64,000 nucleotides of DNA, taken from NCBI GenBank assembly GCA_905221605.1, contig CAJNDS010002256.1:478806-542805 (forward strand). The letters are read 5' to 3'. Shown in pieces: positions 42,361 to 53,763 of this stretch; the first letter of the stretch is position 1; each line of letters starts with the position of its first letter. The position numbers and the translations under genes are program-made. The notes below the pieces were generated by a model. It was not told the DNA's origin. It saw only the letters and a program-made list of their open reading frames with translations, and searched no databases. The DNA comes from Symbiodinium natans (taxonomy: Eukaryota > Sar > Dinophyceae > Suessiales > Symbiodiniaceae).

Positions 42361-42630
42361 AAAACTTGCCGTTTTGGACGTGTTCAGAAGCAACACCGTC
42401 CACCTAGAAACCTGATATTGAACAGGTTTCTGGGTCGAGACTCAGTGTATACTTAACCAGTTCTTATAGGGCCTAATAGCCCATCCTGGTTACCATTGAA
42501 GCTGTCAAAACAGTATGTAATGAGGTGGTTTTGAAAATGATGCAGCAGGAATGGCGTCATCGCTGCCGGAGGCACCGGAGGACGCAGGGAATTCCAGCAG
42601 CCCTTTCCGGCGTAGAGCAGTTGCATGGCA

Positions 42631-42708
42631 CCCTAAACCCCAAACCCTAAACCCTAGACCCTAAACCCTAAACCCTAGACCCTAAACCCTAAACCCTAAA
42701 CCCTAAAC
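42631..42708 (-). repeat. Interstitial CCCTAAA array with CCCTAGA variants
   Basis: About eleven units, C-rich orientation, converging with the G-rich array 1 kb upstream. CCCTAGA variants appear twice in a regular pattern. Confidence 0.95.
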
Positions 42709-44300
42709 CAGCACTCGCATCAGCCAAAATCCACTTCGGGATTAGGCACGTAGGGTTGAATCGTGGTCCAGGATGGTGTGACCTGATCAACTCAAATCAC
42801 CCGACACTGTGCATTGTCATGTATTTTCCAAGTCGATATGCTGATCCTGACCCTGGTGGCCCTGAGCGCTGACCCGCGTCCGTACGATCCCCTTGGCTTA
42901 ATTACAGGAGGACTGGGGATGCACGAAGCCAACAGCCAAAGGTGCGGAGGCCGAAGCTTGCGGTTCGGAAATTGCAGCATTGCCCCGTGCGAGTCAACAA
43001 ACCTCTGAGCAGTCACACAGGTATCCGGCATATCGAAGACGGCTCCCACCAAGAAAGAGAGTCCTCGCGCTGACTGTCGCGCTGTCGTGGCCCTGTCTAC
43101 ACTGACATACACTAACCAGGCCTTGGCAGTTCGCACACGTCCTGACAAACGCATGACTGGCTTGACCGCATTCCCATCCGATCACCCCTCCAGCTCAGCT
43201 TGGAACCGAAAACTTGGTTTGGGCCCAGTTTAGGCTCTGGGAAGAAGTGCAAGATACCGCAAGCAGAGGAAAGCATGGACGGACAACACCTCGCATGAGC
43301 AGAGTAGAGGCTGGGCAGACAAATTAAGAAATGAAAAACAGCTGCAGAACAATTTCATCTGACTGTGCGACTCACAGCAGACAAGCAGCAAACACTGGCA
43401 AATTTGCAATGGCTTTAATTCTTTGCACGATTCATGGCTGACGTGTCGATTGGTTGCAACAGTCCGGGCTCAAGTCGCCCAGCTGATCGAGAGACGCTGT
43501 GCCCCACTTTCTTTTGAGCTCTATGCAGCTGGCAGCTTTGGTGTTTCAGTGAATTTTCAGTGTGCCCCTGTTTGTGACCCAGGCGTGGACTGGGCTTGGC
43601 TGGGGCGCGAGCTGGAGTCATGGAGCCAGGGGCCCGCAGCGGACTCGACGCTTGGCCTAGACCAGCACCTTCCGGACCTGCAACCTTGCAGCGTCCTCCC
43701 CCCAGTCATGCCCCCCCCCCTTCCTGATGAATCAGGCCTATAGCCTACCAATCTTGAATCTCAAAACTGCATCTGCTGTTTTTGTTGTCCATGACTTGAA
43801 GTTTCTTGGCAAGCTGCTCACGGACACTCAGTAATAGTGACTTGTGGGTTGACTTCTGGTAAGCGGACCTTTTCACAGTTGCCTTGTTTGCCTCGTGCGA
43901 GCGTGATGTTGTTCACGAACCGCCAAACCCAAGGCCAATCCGATGGATGACACTTTGTGTGGCCGCGAATTGGGTTGCACGGACCCCTCAGGCGGGAATT
44001 TGCGAAGATTGGTGTGGTTCTATTTTGATGGCCAGGCTTGCATTGCTGAGTCAGGAAATGGTACGCAAGCGCACGTTGCAACAAGATCTTGAGAGCGGCA
44101 AACGCGAACCACCTTCACAGCAAAAGTCAAAATCGGAATCAAGTGTAGAAGCATCCATTGCGACAGTTCGAGAAGGCAAGGGAACGGAGCCGCCCTGAAG
44201 GTCTGGCGCGGTTGCGTCATCGGGGTCGTTTCTGCCGTGCTGCATTCGTCCTTTTGCGCCGAGCCAGGCCCAGACCGATGCCCGGCTCAGTAGCAAAGGG
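42709..44300. other. No supported gene
   Basis: Overlapping short frames on both strands; a plus-strand piece near 44030-44198 (MARLALLSQEMVRKRTLQQD) is mildly protein-like but has no boundary support. Confidence 0.35.
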
Positions 44301-44407
44301 GGAGTTTACGAAAATAGAGGTCCGGTAAAATGACCCCCAAATAGTAGGACAGCACGATCCCCTTTTTATAAGGACCCCAAGAAGGTACCCCTAATGTCGT
44401 AAACTCC
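44301..44407 (-). mobile_element. Short TIR element, family F1, copy 4
   Basis: Ends GGAGTTTACGA (44301) and TCGTAAACTCC (44407) are perfect inverted repeats. On the minus strand the interior (GGGGTACCTTCTTGGGGTCC, CTACTATTTGGGGGTC) matches the other F1 copies. 107 bp. Confidence 0.8.
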
Positions 44408-44519
44408 TACATTGGCCCACGCATGTCTGGATAATCAACAGGGGAAAGCACGGACAGCACCATATATCAGCAGGTCTCTGCTGAGCCCATAAGTTCCCAT
44501 CACATTGAGGTTTAACTGG

Positions 44520-44579
44520 CTGGTTCTTAGTAGGGAATGGAGGTACATATACCCTTTATCATTCCCTACTAAGAATCAG
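44520..44579. mobile_element. 60-bp TIR element, family F3, minimal copy
   Basis: CTGGTTCTTAGTAGGGAATG and its near-perfect complement (one mismatch) enclose 20 bp containing TATACCCTTTAT. Confidence 0.85.
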
Positions 44580-45601
44580 GGGGTTAATTAATCCCGATCT
44601 CCAAGGATCCGCCTTGTTCCAGCGCGCTATCGAGGATATCTCTTTGGAAGGATGGGCAGGACGGGTTCATTGCTGTAAAGCGCGAAGAGTTGGCTGCTTA
44701 GCGGCGCGCACAAAGCTGCCATTTCTTCACTTCATCGTTTGCAGGACTGGTGCTCGAGACTGATTGGCCATTTTTCGGGTTGATCGCTGCTCACCTGAGA
44801 TGGCAAACCTTTGTGGATCCCCTCTCTTGCTTGGAACAGCCGTGTTGGGCGGCATGATGTGCGATGGCATATTGTCGCCTCAAAACTGGGTCTGATGAAC
44901 AGCATGGCATGATTCTCTGCAATGAACAGGAAAGCATTGTCCTGGCCACTCCCACTCCTGCTCCTGCAGCTGAGGAGGCTCAAGCAAGGCTACTGTGCCT
45001 CGCCTGCAACCTTTCACCCCTGGTGCTACTCGTACTGTAGGGCGTGCTTCATTCAGGCAAAGAGCTCCAGGGCACGAACAATTTAATTTGGCACACGGAT
45101 GTCATCACTCGGCTGCTGAAGTTTGCCTAGGAAATCGGGGGCGTGGTCCGGACAGGACAGGCTGTTCACCAACCAGGCAGGCAGGGGGAAAATAGCCATG
45201 TGCTTCAATCTTGATGAAATGCCATCTTTGAGCTAGCACATTGCTACCCCTGCAATCATATCCTCTTGCGACACTTCCTTGTCCACCATTCGAGGAGCTG
45301 CCCCAATGCGGAGACCAGAGCGAAGGTGCAAAGACTTGCTTTTACTTTCAGCTGAAATTCGTTGCCTGCGCCAGAAACTAGTGCCAAACGCATTCCAGCG
45401 CCCATCTTCTCGGAAGCAACTCAAAGCACGGCTCCATTTGTTGTAATGAGTTCTCGATGACCATGCACACAAAATAGCACGAAGGTCTGAGAGACGGACC
45501 ATGGATGCTGCTGCTGAGTTTCCTGATGCCAGATCTTGCTGACCATCAGCATACAGTTTTCCGCGCAGCGGCAGATTTGGTTGAGAAAGGCCCGCCAGAC
45601 G
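44580..45601. other. No supported gene
   Basis: Short frames on both strands. Confidence 0.4.
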
Positions 45602-45830
45602 TCACCATGAGTTTGAGTGTTTTTTGGTTCTTGCTTGCCTTCGGTTGTGAGGCCACTTCCTGCTGGATGGGCCGGAGGTTGTCGACAGCCTGAACGAAGC
45701 CTGTGGCCACCCTTTGAAGTCTGCATGCTGCAATACAGGAGCAGTAGAGGGCTTGGGCTTGGAAAGGCAACGCACGAAGAGGCCCTGTTGACTCCCATTG
45801 TGGTCTTTGTGACGGGCATGGCAAATCCAC

Positions 45831-46202
45831 TTGCGCCTATGCAACTTGCGCAGCGGCAGTCCGGAAGGAGATTTGTCCATGCCCAGGTACGACTTCTCCA
45901 GTGCCACAGCGTGTCTCTTGAAGGCTGAGAAAAGCCATCGAGTGCCTACGGGGACGTCTGCTTCGCACGGCTCGCAGCCCTGTGTTTTTGCTGCCCGACA
46001 TTGGCAGGCTGCGGTATCGGAGCCTACAGCACGCTCAGAGTTGCTGTCCGCAGCAGAGGAAGCGGTCATGGGTTGTCTTGCCGGGAAGGCAGGGGGAAGG
46101 ACGGCCATACTCGTACATGCAGTTGCCGCTTTCCAGGATTTGTTGCAGAAGAACCTGTCGAGGCACTGGTTCCAGCCTTGCTGCAGACGCAATGGCCGCT
46201 AG
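45831..46202 (+). CDS. Candidate frame, opposed by an antisense frame
   Basis: The plus-strand frame includes MPRYDFSSATACLLKAEKSH and SELLSAAEEAVMGCLAGKAG then AILVHAVAAFQDLLQKNL, which is convincingly helical. The minus strand of the same stretch (45602-46108, from an ATG) is also open and reads RWLFSAFKRHAVALEKSYLG. Only one can be the real product; the plus strand seems better by composition. Unrecognised. Confidence 0.22.
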   Translation: MRLCNLRSGSPEGDLSMPRYDFSSATACLLKAEKSHRVPTGTSASHGSQPCVFAARHWQAAVSEPTARSELLSAAEEAVMGCLAGKAGGRTAILVHAVAAFQDLLQKNLSRHWFQPCCRRNGR

Positions 46203-46516
46203 CCACTCTGCTCTCGCTGCTCGGCCGGCCAGTTTGAACTTATGATACTTATGTGTGCCGAGCACTGTGCAGTTGTTTGTGATTTTTTCTGCCCTACCAT
46301 GCGAATCCATCAAGATCAATCAAGAAGTTCCTCAGGAGCACCGGTAGCAAGTCCGTTTGAGTGGATCAGGAGGCTGCAGCACAAGTCAGCAGTGGCTCAA
46401 AGCAAGCCAGCCGCTGAAGAGGCACGAGGGTACACGGGGGAGGTTCACGGCTTGTGCGCCAGAAGTCGACACATGCTCTACCAGTGCTCCATCATTATAG
46501 GGGTCGACTCCTTGGC

Positions 46517-46806
<290 letters not shown>

Positions 46807-47790
46807 GCAGTGACCTCATGCTGCTTGCCATTGCTGCACCGCAGGGCCACGGCCTCTCCTGGTATCTTGGCGAAACTGGAAGTATTGGAAACTATGTGAA
46901 GACAACCAACGCCTGTGAATTCTAGTTCTGATGCTGCCATAAACTATAAACCTACTGGGGTCACCCTTCTGCAACTTTATTCCTCCCAAGATTCAGAGCC
47001 ATTAGCTATCGGGAACGTCTATCGGTTGCCCACAGTACTCCCAACCAAATCGACATTGTGATCACGATGTCTTGCATCCGTATCTGTACTGCTCTGCCAG
47101 AGGATGCCAACCGAAGCTCCCGAAGAATTCGCCACGGTTCTACAGAATCTTGGGCTGCACCTACCGGTGATGTTGGTGTGGCTGCCGCACGATGTCTTCC
47201 AGGAAAGGCAATAAGTTCTTCTGAAGGGGCTGCATGCTGCAGCACTTCCGGGTGGAGCATGCAATGTTTCGGAGGGATCGTCGTGTGCTCGAGTCTCTGT
47301 AAGGCAGCAGACTGACGTGGCTTACCCTTGGGTGCAGACACTCGGCATGCAAGGGGAGGGCGCGGCCGGGCTAGTTGACAACGGTCGGCCTGCCGGATGT
47401 CTAAGGTTGAACTGGTTCTATCATGGCGCTCCATCTTTTGGCAAATGCACATGTGCGCTACTCGCAACTCTTAGACCATCACCAGGCAATGTGATGCTAC
47501 GTGCATGTAGGATCTCCACGCATTTTCACTCGACCCAGGTTTGTGGCAAGGGCACTAAGCCCAGAACAGCAGGCGCTGCCCCTGGGACTGCAACGACTGT
47601 GGAACAAGCGTGGTAAAGGGACCCCACAAACGCACGTCCAAGAAAGAAGGATTCATGAGTCTTTCCTTTACATCTGGTCTCAAAGGCTGTTACACTGTCA
47701 TCACGGGCGAACACTGCAAGAAGGGAGTGAGCGGTTAACCTGGCATGCGATTCCAAGGGTGCGAGTTAGACCAAAGACCAGATATGAGAA
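46807..47790. other. No supported gene
   Basis: Short frames only. Confidence 0.4.
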
Positions 47791-48699
47791 TCAGGGTCTC
47801 AAGGTGTGAAAAGGAGATTCCGGAAGGCTATAAAATCTCAGAGGAAAGGAAAAGTGCCATCCAGAAGCCCGGTCGGTTGTTTTTTTCCTCACCCTCGGTG
47901 TGGGGTTGGTAGTTGTTAAACGAAGCTCTTTTCGTTGCCCGGTCTGCTCCTCGCCCATCACCCATATCCCACCCCAGAGTGTCCCTGAAGTGCCCAACCC
48001 ATCCCAACCCCAGAAACTTCCAAATCTGTGGGGCGGGGGATATTCGAAGTAAACTAATTGCAGAATCCCTTCGGCAATCTTCGGCACATGTTGACGGGCT
48101 TGCTCGGAAAGAAATGGGGCCCGGATCGAAGAATGAGTAGCATGAGTAGAGGAGTCAATTAGTTGTAAGTTGCTTATCGTAGAGATCGCATACACAGCGA
48201 TGTCCACAACACCAGCAACAGACTCGCACAGACCAAAACCCCAAACAATGGTACGATGCTTCCATCTGGCGAGTCGGACTACTCCTACGGCTGAAAAGTG
48301 AGTGAGTGAGTGCTGGCTCACTGTTCCCTCCTGGCTTCTTCCGCAAGCGTCATCGACCCCCTTTACTTGGAGTGCACTTCCGGCACGCGCCCCAACCCCA
48401 GAAACGACGCTCTGAGGTCGGCAAGCCCGGTTAGGTAACTGGCAAAACCACCAGACAGGCAAGACAGCGTGCCATCCTCTGAGCCCATGCAAAACAGCGC
48501 GTCCACACTTGCCACACTTCTCTGCAGATCCCTCTACGGCCGGGGACTCCCTTCCCGGACGAGGAAGCCGGCAGCTGAAAAACTCCAAAACATGAGCCTT
48601 GCACCAAAATATTGTGCCCAGAACCTTGAATCCCTGTCTGTCGAGAACACTTCTGAAGAAATGATTTATCATGGCTTGTTCACTCTTGGGCTGCGGCAT
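47791..48699 (-). CDS. Long unassigned ORF, 302 codons, doubtful
   Basis: ATG-initiated minus-strand frame. The first 90 codons (MPQPKSEQAMINHFFRSVLD, RQGFKVLGTIFWCKAHVLEF, AEKCGKCGRAVLHGLRG) have a plausible look, including a CGKCG pair. The rest is Trp/Gly/Thr-rich without any motif and crosses a GAGTGAGTGAGTG tract. No overlap with a better gene. It may be chance or contain one real exon at its start. Confidence 0.22.
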   Translation of the reverse strand: MPQPKSEQAMINHFFRSVLDRQGFKVLGTIFWCKAHVLEFFSCRLPRPGRESPAVEGSAEKCGKCGRAVLHGLRGWHAVLPVWWFCQLPNRACRPQSVVSGVGARAGSALQVKGVDDACGRSQEGTVSQHSLTHFSAVGVVRLARWKHRTIVWGFGLCESVAGVVDIAVYAISTISNLQLIDSSTHATHSSIRAPFLSEQARQHVPKIAEGILQLVYFEYPPPHRFGSFWGWDGLGTSGTLWGGIWVMGEEQTGQRKELRLTTTNPTPRVRKKTTDRASGWHFSFPLRFYSLPESPFHTLRP

Positions 48700-48756
48700 C
48701 TGTAGCTTAGGGATGTTTCTGGCTCTTGGCTCTCGTCAAGGGGCTAAGACTCGTAC

Positions 48757-48880
48757 CCTACGGTTGTACCCCTAAAGGTTCCCTTTAATTTTCTCCTAGT
48801 ATGCCCCTTCTACTACCTTAAGGATCTTTACAAGGGCCCCCAAAATTTAAGGGAACAACCTCAAGGGTCCAAGGTAAAAC
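48757..48880. mobile_element. Imperfect inverted-repeat element
   Basis: ACCCCTAAAGGTTCCCTTTA on the left pairs imperfectly with TAAGGGAACAACCTCAAGGGT on the right. Probably a decayed short TIR element. Confidence 0.5.
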
Positions 48881-48900
48881 CAGAAGATCCCTGAACTTAG

Positions 48901-48976
48901 GCCTAAACCCTAAAGCCTAAACCCTTGTGCGAGAGTGAGCGACTAAACCCTAAACCCTAAACCCTAAACCCTAAAC
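48901..48976 (-). repeat. Interstitial CCCTAAA arrays
   Basis: A degenerate block (48901-48925) and a clean block of five units (48943-48976), with 17 bp between. Confidence 0.9.
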
Positions 48977-49063
48977 TCGGGAGGCCGCTGCCTTGGCCTA
49001 AAGCTGCCCCCAGCTTTGCGGTGCTGCAAAGCGAGGCCTCCCTGTGGTCTTACATAGTCCCCC

Positions 49064-49161
49064 CTGGTTCTTAGCAGGGAATGAGGGAAGTAGGGCCCTA
49101 TATATATATATATATATATATACCCTTTAAGGGATTATATAGGGTACGAATTAGGGCCCTC

Positions 49162-49195
<34 letters not shown>

Positions 49196-49309
49196 CACCC
49201 TTTAAGGGATTATATAGGGTACCTCAGTATGAGGGAATTAGGGCCCTATATATACCCTTTTAAGGGATTATGTAGGGTACTCATTCCCTCATTCCCTACT
49301 AAGAACCAG
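49064..49309. mobile_element. F3 TIR element with a triplicated core
   Basis: Terminal repeats CTGGTTCTTAGCAGGGAATG (49064-49083) and CATTCCCTACTAAGAACCAG (49290-49309), one mismatch. Inside are three tandem copies of AGGGCCCTATATA...ACCCTTTAAGGGATTATATAGGGTA, differing mainly in the length of a TA microsatellite. 246 bp compared with 60 bp for the copy at 44520. Confidence 0.85.
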
Positions 49310-49976
49310 CCAGTAGTTTGGGCACTGCCCCCCCCCCTCATTCGCAGTTGGATGGTATTTTGTAGTAGCACGATATAGTAGCCCCCAATATGTCCCCTAT
49401 TGCAGACTGTTCATGGGTGGGGGTGCAGGACCCAACTTATAAGTGGCTATTGGGGCTCCCGAGGGTTTTGATCGTGATGCAAGAGTGTTGTGTCAGATTC
49501 GAATGATGCGAATTGTTTGCTGGGCATGCTGACGTTTGAAAAAAAGGGGGTTTGAGATGAAGTGCAAGCTTTGCACGGACATAAAAAGTTGGCATTGAAC
49601 GACCTCCTTTGCATTTCCGGCTGTCCCAGGATGGGACATATAGGCCTCTAGTGTCCCGGCGCCTCCTAGGCCTTGATGTTATTGGAACGGTTCGCCGTTA
49701 CCAACTACCCGGGCCCATCCAACGATCGTGAGTCCTGGAAGATGCTTGGTCGGCACTGACACTCCACACGTCCTCCTCGCTTACCCCATCGCAGTAGCCT
49801 GTCAAGTCTGATGGAAAGGGTTTCTGACGATTCCGAATCATGTAGAGTCATGTGGACATCATGCGTCCCAACCATGGTAGCAGTACACGTGGTACCCTTG
49901 TTGAGCTGACCACGCCATTGTGCGTCAAGGCTTATTGGAGGCTGAAGTGTATGTGGATTGCACAGTGTCGCACTCC

Positions 49977-50384
49977 ATGTCATGGCCAGCGTCCAGGACT
50001 CTTTGTCTGGTCTGCAAAGACGGATCGCAAGACCCAACCACGACGAACGCAACAACATTTGCTCCGACTGAAGCGCTGCAAGCCGCTCCAGCACCTTGGC
50101 AGATCTGGGCTTTTTTTCCCCTGGCAATTGGTGAGGCTGCTTGCAGTAGCTTCAGGCGTATTACGACAGATCACTTGCCATCCACACGGGCCCCGGAGCA
50201 AGTCTCGCACGATCTGAAAAGCGGAGCTCTAGTGAGGAGGATGCGAAGCATAGTATCCGAATTCCGGCCGCCGAAAAAGGAGAACGAAGGGAGCTACGTT
50301 ATTTGTGCAGAAGGTCCTTACAGCCCAAGATGGCTTAGGTTGACCATTGGGCGGCTCAGCACAAGTGCACGGCGACTAGCATGA
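49977..50384 (+). CDS. Candidate ORF, 135 codons
   Basis: ATG-initiated. Reads MSWPASRTLCLVCKDGSQDP, FAPTEALQAAPAPWQIWAFF, then a convincing second half: SHDLKSGALVRRMRSIVSEF, PPKKENEGSYVICAEGPYSP, RWLRLTIGRLSTSARRLA. The frame is open upstream of the ATG, so an exon start is also possible. No recognised family. Confidence 0.27.
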   Translation: MSWPASRTLCLVCKDGSQDPTTTNATTFAPTEALQAAPAPWQIWAFFPLAIGEAACSSFRRITTDHLPSTRAPEQVSHDLKSGALVRRMRSIVSEFRPPKKENEGSYVICAEGPYSPRWLRLTIGRLSTSARRLA

Positions 50385-50910
50385 CTGGACCAACGGCTGA
50401 GTAGAAAGCCTCAACTGGGTGAGGATAGTAAAGTTGTGCGGAACCACCAGCAAATTGAAAGCCCAACCGCCGCTATTCCAGCTGCTGAAAGCAGTTTGAC
50501 GGTGTGGTCTCGTCGGATGAGAAGGCCTTGACGACAATGGGCCCTTGCATTTAGCTTACCGCCCCAAACTCCAATAACATTGCTCCTGCCATGTGGTTCA
50601 ACAATCTGAAACACTCGCGTCGTTGGTATTTCCTGCAGAAGCTGGGACTTGAGGTGCCTACCAATTAGTAATCTGTTCCCCCACGAGTGAGCTCCCGAGT
50701 GCTACCCAAGTCGTTGTAAAGCGCTGACGCCGGCACTGCCGTGACAACTGCACTCCCACAAGAAAAGCCTGATCAACAACATCAGCCTCAGAGAAACTAT
50801 ACAAACCAAGCAGCGTTCCTGACAACACAGCTGGTGCTCAACGACAGCGAGTGTTTGGGCCAAACAGCTTGCTTATCCTCACAAAAGGGACCTGCAAACA
50901 CTCTAGGCGC

Positions 50911-51270
50911 TTAACAAGGGAGGTTTGCCAAGTGCCTTTGCACGTCCACGCCTGCAGATACTTCACCTAAGAAAGCGCCACCCTTGGTTTGCAGTAAGTT
51001 GTCTGCTGCCTCTTTCGACATGTCTGGTTCAGCTGCGTTTTTTGTTTGCAGATCTTTTAAACTGGCGGGTGGCCAACCTGAACTAGCCACAGAGGTGTGT
51101 ACTGTTTTTTTCCCACGGCTGCTCCTTGCAGACCCGTATAGACAATGCTCTTGCCTTGCCACCCCTGCCACATCCTGGTGCGCACCACTCGTGCAGAAAA
51201 TGGATCGCGCCCATGCGCAAGCAGCAAAAATGTTGCGCCGCCATGGCTTCCACGGCGTTGGCATTTTCAT
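50911..51270 (-). CDS. Candidate ORF, 119 codons
   Basis: ATG-initiated on the minus strand: MKMPTPWKPWRRNIFAACAW ... SSGWPPASLKDLQTKNAAEP, DMSKEAADNLLQTKGGAFLG, EVSAGVDVQRHLANLPC. The C-terminal 55 residues are the most protein-like. The antisense frame is open too but less convincing. Unrecognised. Confidence 0.3.
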   Translation of the reverse strand: MKMPTPWKPWRRNIFAACAWARSIFCTSGAHQDVAGVARQEHCLYGSARSSRGKKTVHTSVASSGWPPASLKDLQTKNAAEPDMSKEAADNLLQTKGGAFLGEVSAGVDVQRHLANLPC

Positions 51271-52958
51271 CTAGAAGCTAGAGATGCAGTTCAGAGTTGA
51301 GACAGGACATGCGGCCAACGCTGTAGTGCAGGTTACCTTACCTGTGGTTCCTAAGCAAGGTGGCAAGGGCATCTGGCGTTAAGAGCCTTCCAGAGCCTTC
51401 CAGATTCCAGAGCCTTCCAGAGCCTTCTTCGGGATAAGATCCCAGGTTTGGCCGGGACGGACACAAAATGTGTGGGGTCTGTGCCAGTGTTTGAGGTCTG
51501 TGCCACAGATGCATCGGAACCGATTTTTCGGTGCAGTTCTTGAGATGCCGGTTCACCGGCATCGGTCCCAGGTTCGGTTCCCAACCCTTCATGTAACTCC
51601 CTTGCCTTCCCTTGCTGCCGAGGCACTGCAGAAATTTGTCGCTTTGTTCGGCAAAACCGGCAGCCTCGTTGCAACAAGCCGGCTTGGGAATGAGAAGTCG
51701 GAAATCCAACGAAATCTGGTGTTACGTAAGGCAGAAAATCAGCAGCAGAAACCTGGTGGCTCCTTCGGTGGTCCTTCAGACAGAAGAGAACAAAGGATTC
51801 GTCAATGCTGAACTTGAATGCTTGTGTGTGCTCAGGGCGGGTTCGACTCAGCCTCCTCCTCGCAGGTGGAATGATCGCGAACTGACAGCAAATATTACGG
51901 GATGGTACGCTTGTTGTTTAGCGGAACTGCATTACAGGCAAAGCTGCATCTTTGTGTTGCCGGCGCTGCTGTGCACCTGTCGACACGTGCTTCGCTTTGC
52001 TTTGGGTGTCACGGTTCCTTCCTGTTAGGGTTGGCATCCAGATGATGGAGTGTTGGAAAATGGCCGCTTGATTCTCCACGTCCGAGCCCAAGATTGATAA
52101 AGATTGAGTGCTCTTTCAGGTCAAAAGATTGCAGTGAGTCCCGGTTCCGACTGTCGCAACTTCTATCGAAGCTGCGCTGCAGGTCCCAATACGGACGAGT
52201 CGCGGAGCTTTGACCAGAGTCGGCAACCTCTTGCTGAGCGTGCCAGAAGGCCACATAGCACAGCCAAGCGAGACATTGGCGCTGATTGCACAGGCTGCAG
52301 GCCGGCAGGAGAAGAGGAGTAGAGGAGGCCATGGTAGGAGCAAGCTCAAAGGAATGCCTTCGTGATTCAACAGCAACCAGATGAGTCACAATGTGTATCA
52401 ATGTATCAATGTGTTGCTGGCATCTATATTAATATGCACGCATGAGACCTGTGACAAGCGACAGGTGTGATCCATTGGTGCGACTACTCGCTGCCACATA
52501 CCGTCTTCAATGCAGACGATGGGCCTTCCGTCTCAAGCCCTCGAGGTAGAGAGGTGGCATGTGTTTTTTTGGGGCGAGCGTCTACTCTACTACATGGCTC
52601 CACGCAATAGAGGGGATGCTAGTAGTTTTCATACAAGACCATGCCCATACGGTTGTTTATGTGTAGAATCATGTGGACCACGTGGATTCGTTGGGTCAGA
52701 TTAGGCAAGTATGCAATCGATCATTTGCCAGGCTTACAGTCACAGGGGGGGATTCCGCAATAACCTCGGGCTCTTCAAGGTCCATAGGAGGAGCTCTTAA
52801 GGGGTATAAGGAGGAACCCACCCCTTAGGTACCTTATAGGGGTCCCTGCTTTATACCCAAAAAGCTCAGGACTCGCGTGCACTTGATTATCGACGTGGTG
52901 GCGAGGGGCAACGAGGAGCCCAAAGCCTTCCGAACCACATGGCTTTGAGCGGTTGCTT
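51271..52958. other. No supported gene; CCTTCCAGAG repeat at ~51385-51430
   Basis: Both strands carry moderately protein-like frames around 51350-51810 and 52100-52320 that exclude each other; none is called. Confidence 0.35.
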
Positions 52959-53057
52959 TGGGATGTTCCCCCTTTTACTAACAGTCCTTAACAGGGATTA
53001 TAGTACCCCCTATTATAATCCCCATTAAGGACTGTTAGTATAAGGGGGAACATCCCA
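52959..53057. mobile_element. 99-bp palindromic TIR element, family F2, copy 1
   Basis: Begins TGGGATGTTCCCCCTT and ends with its complement. Arms are ~33 bp (through ACTAACAGTCCTTAA) with one or two mismatches, around an AT-rich core (GGATTATAGTACCCCC). Confidence 0.9.
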
Positions 53058-53542
53058 ATTTTGAGCTGTTGCTAGCTAGCCTCGGGGCTGAGGGGCGCAA
53101 TGGGCAACATGTCAGGTGCATCGTTCTGCACCTGCCATAGCTAGTGGGCACGGCTGCACGCACTGGAAGCAATTGAGCACGCCCATGTCTACTAGGTCAC
53201 CCCAAGCATGAATAGCGCTGGACTGCCGCGGGGACGGCGGGGGAGCGGAAGAGGGAGCAACTTCTTCCAACGACCTCAGAAAACATGTTCCAAGACTGCC
53301 TCACACCTACCAGGACTTCCAACGCAACTTCCTCGATCACATGGAGCCTTCACTGCGCGAAGCCCTGTTGGCGAACGCTCTGCCGGAGCTGCCTGGCCCT
53401 GAGGCGGGCATTGGTTAGACGCACTGTAGTTCCCACCGCGACCCATTTGGTGCCCAAAACAAAGGCAACAGGAACCAGTTCATGGCATAAAGCCCATGAT
53501 GCCCTCTCATCTTTGGTTCAAGTTCACGGGAGTGACATTGTG

Positions 53543-53763
53543 TTACACTGAGAATGCCACTGATTGAAACTCAACGATGACAAATACGTAAACATGATGG
53601 CCAATCAATTTGGCAAAAGCGCTTCGAAAGCTCAAGTCTTCCGCGAGAGCGTTAGAGCCAAGCTTCACTGACCGCAGTGTACGTGTACGGGTTGCTGCTT
53701 CTTTGCTGTAAGGAACCAGGCCTGTTGCAAAAGGCTCGTTTCCTGCCCCATGCGCGGTCGACC
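53543..53763 (-). CDS. Candidate terminal exon
   Basis: On the minus strand, CTTCCAG (junction at 53763/53764) precedes a frame reading STAHGAGNEPFATGLVPYSK, EAATRTRTLRSVKLGSNALA, EDLSFRSAFAKLIGHHVYVF, VIVEFQSVAFSV and a TAA. No ATG is available, which fits an exon. Balanced composition with a hydrophobic end. Not recognised. Confidence 0.38.

Noticed and set aside
43423-43743. 106-codon plus-strand frame
   Set aside because: No protein-like run longer than a few residues and ends in a C homopolymer.
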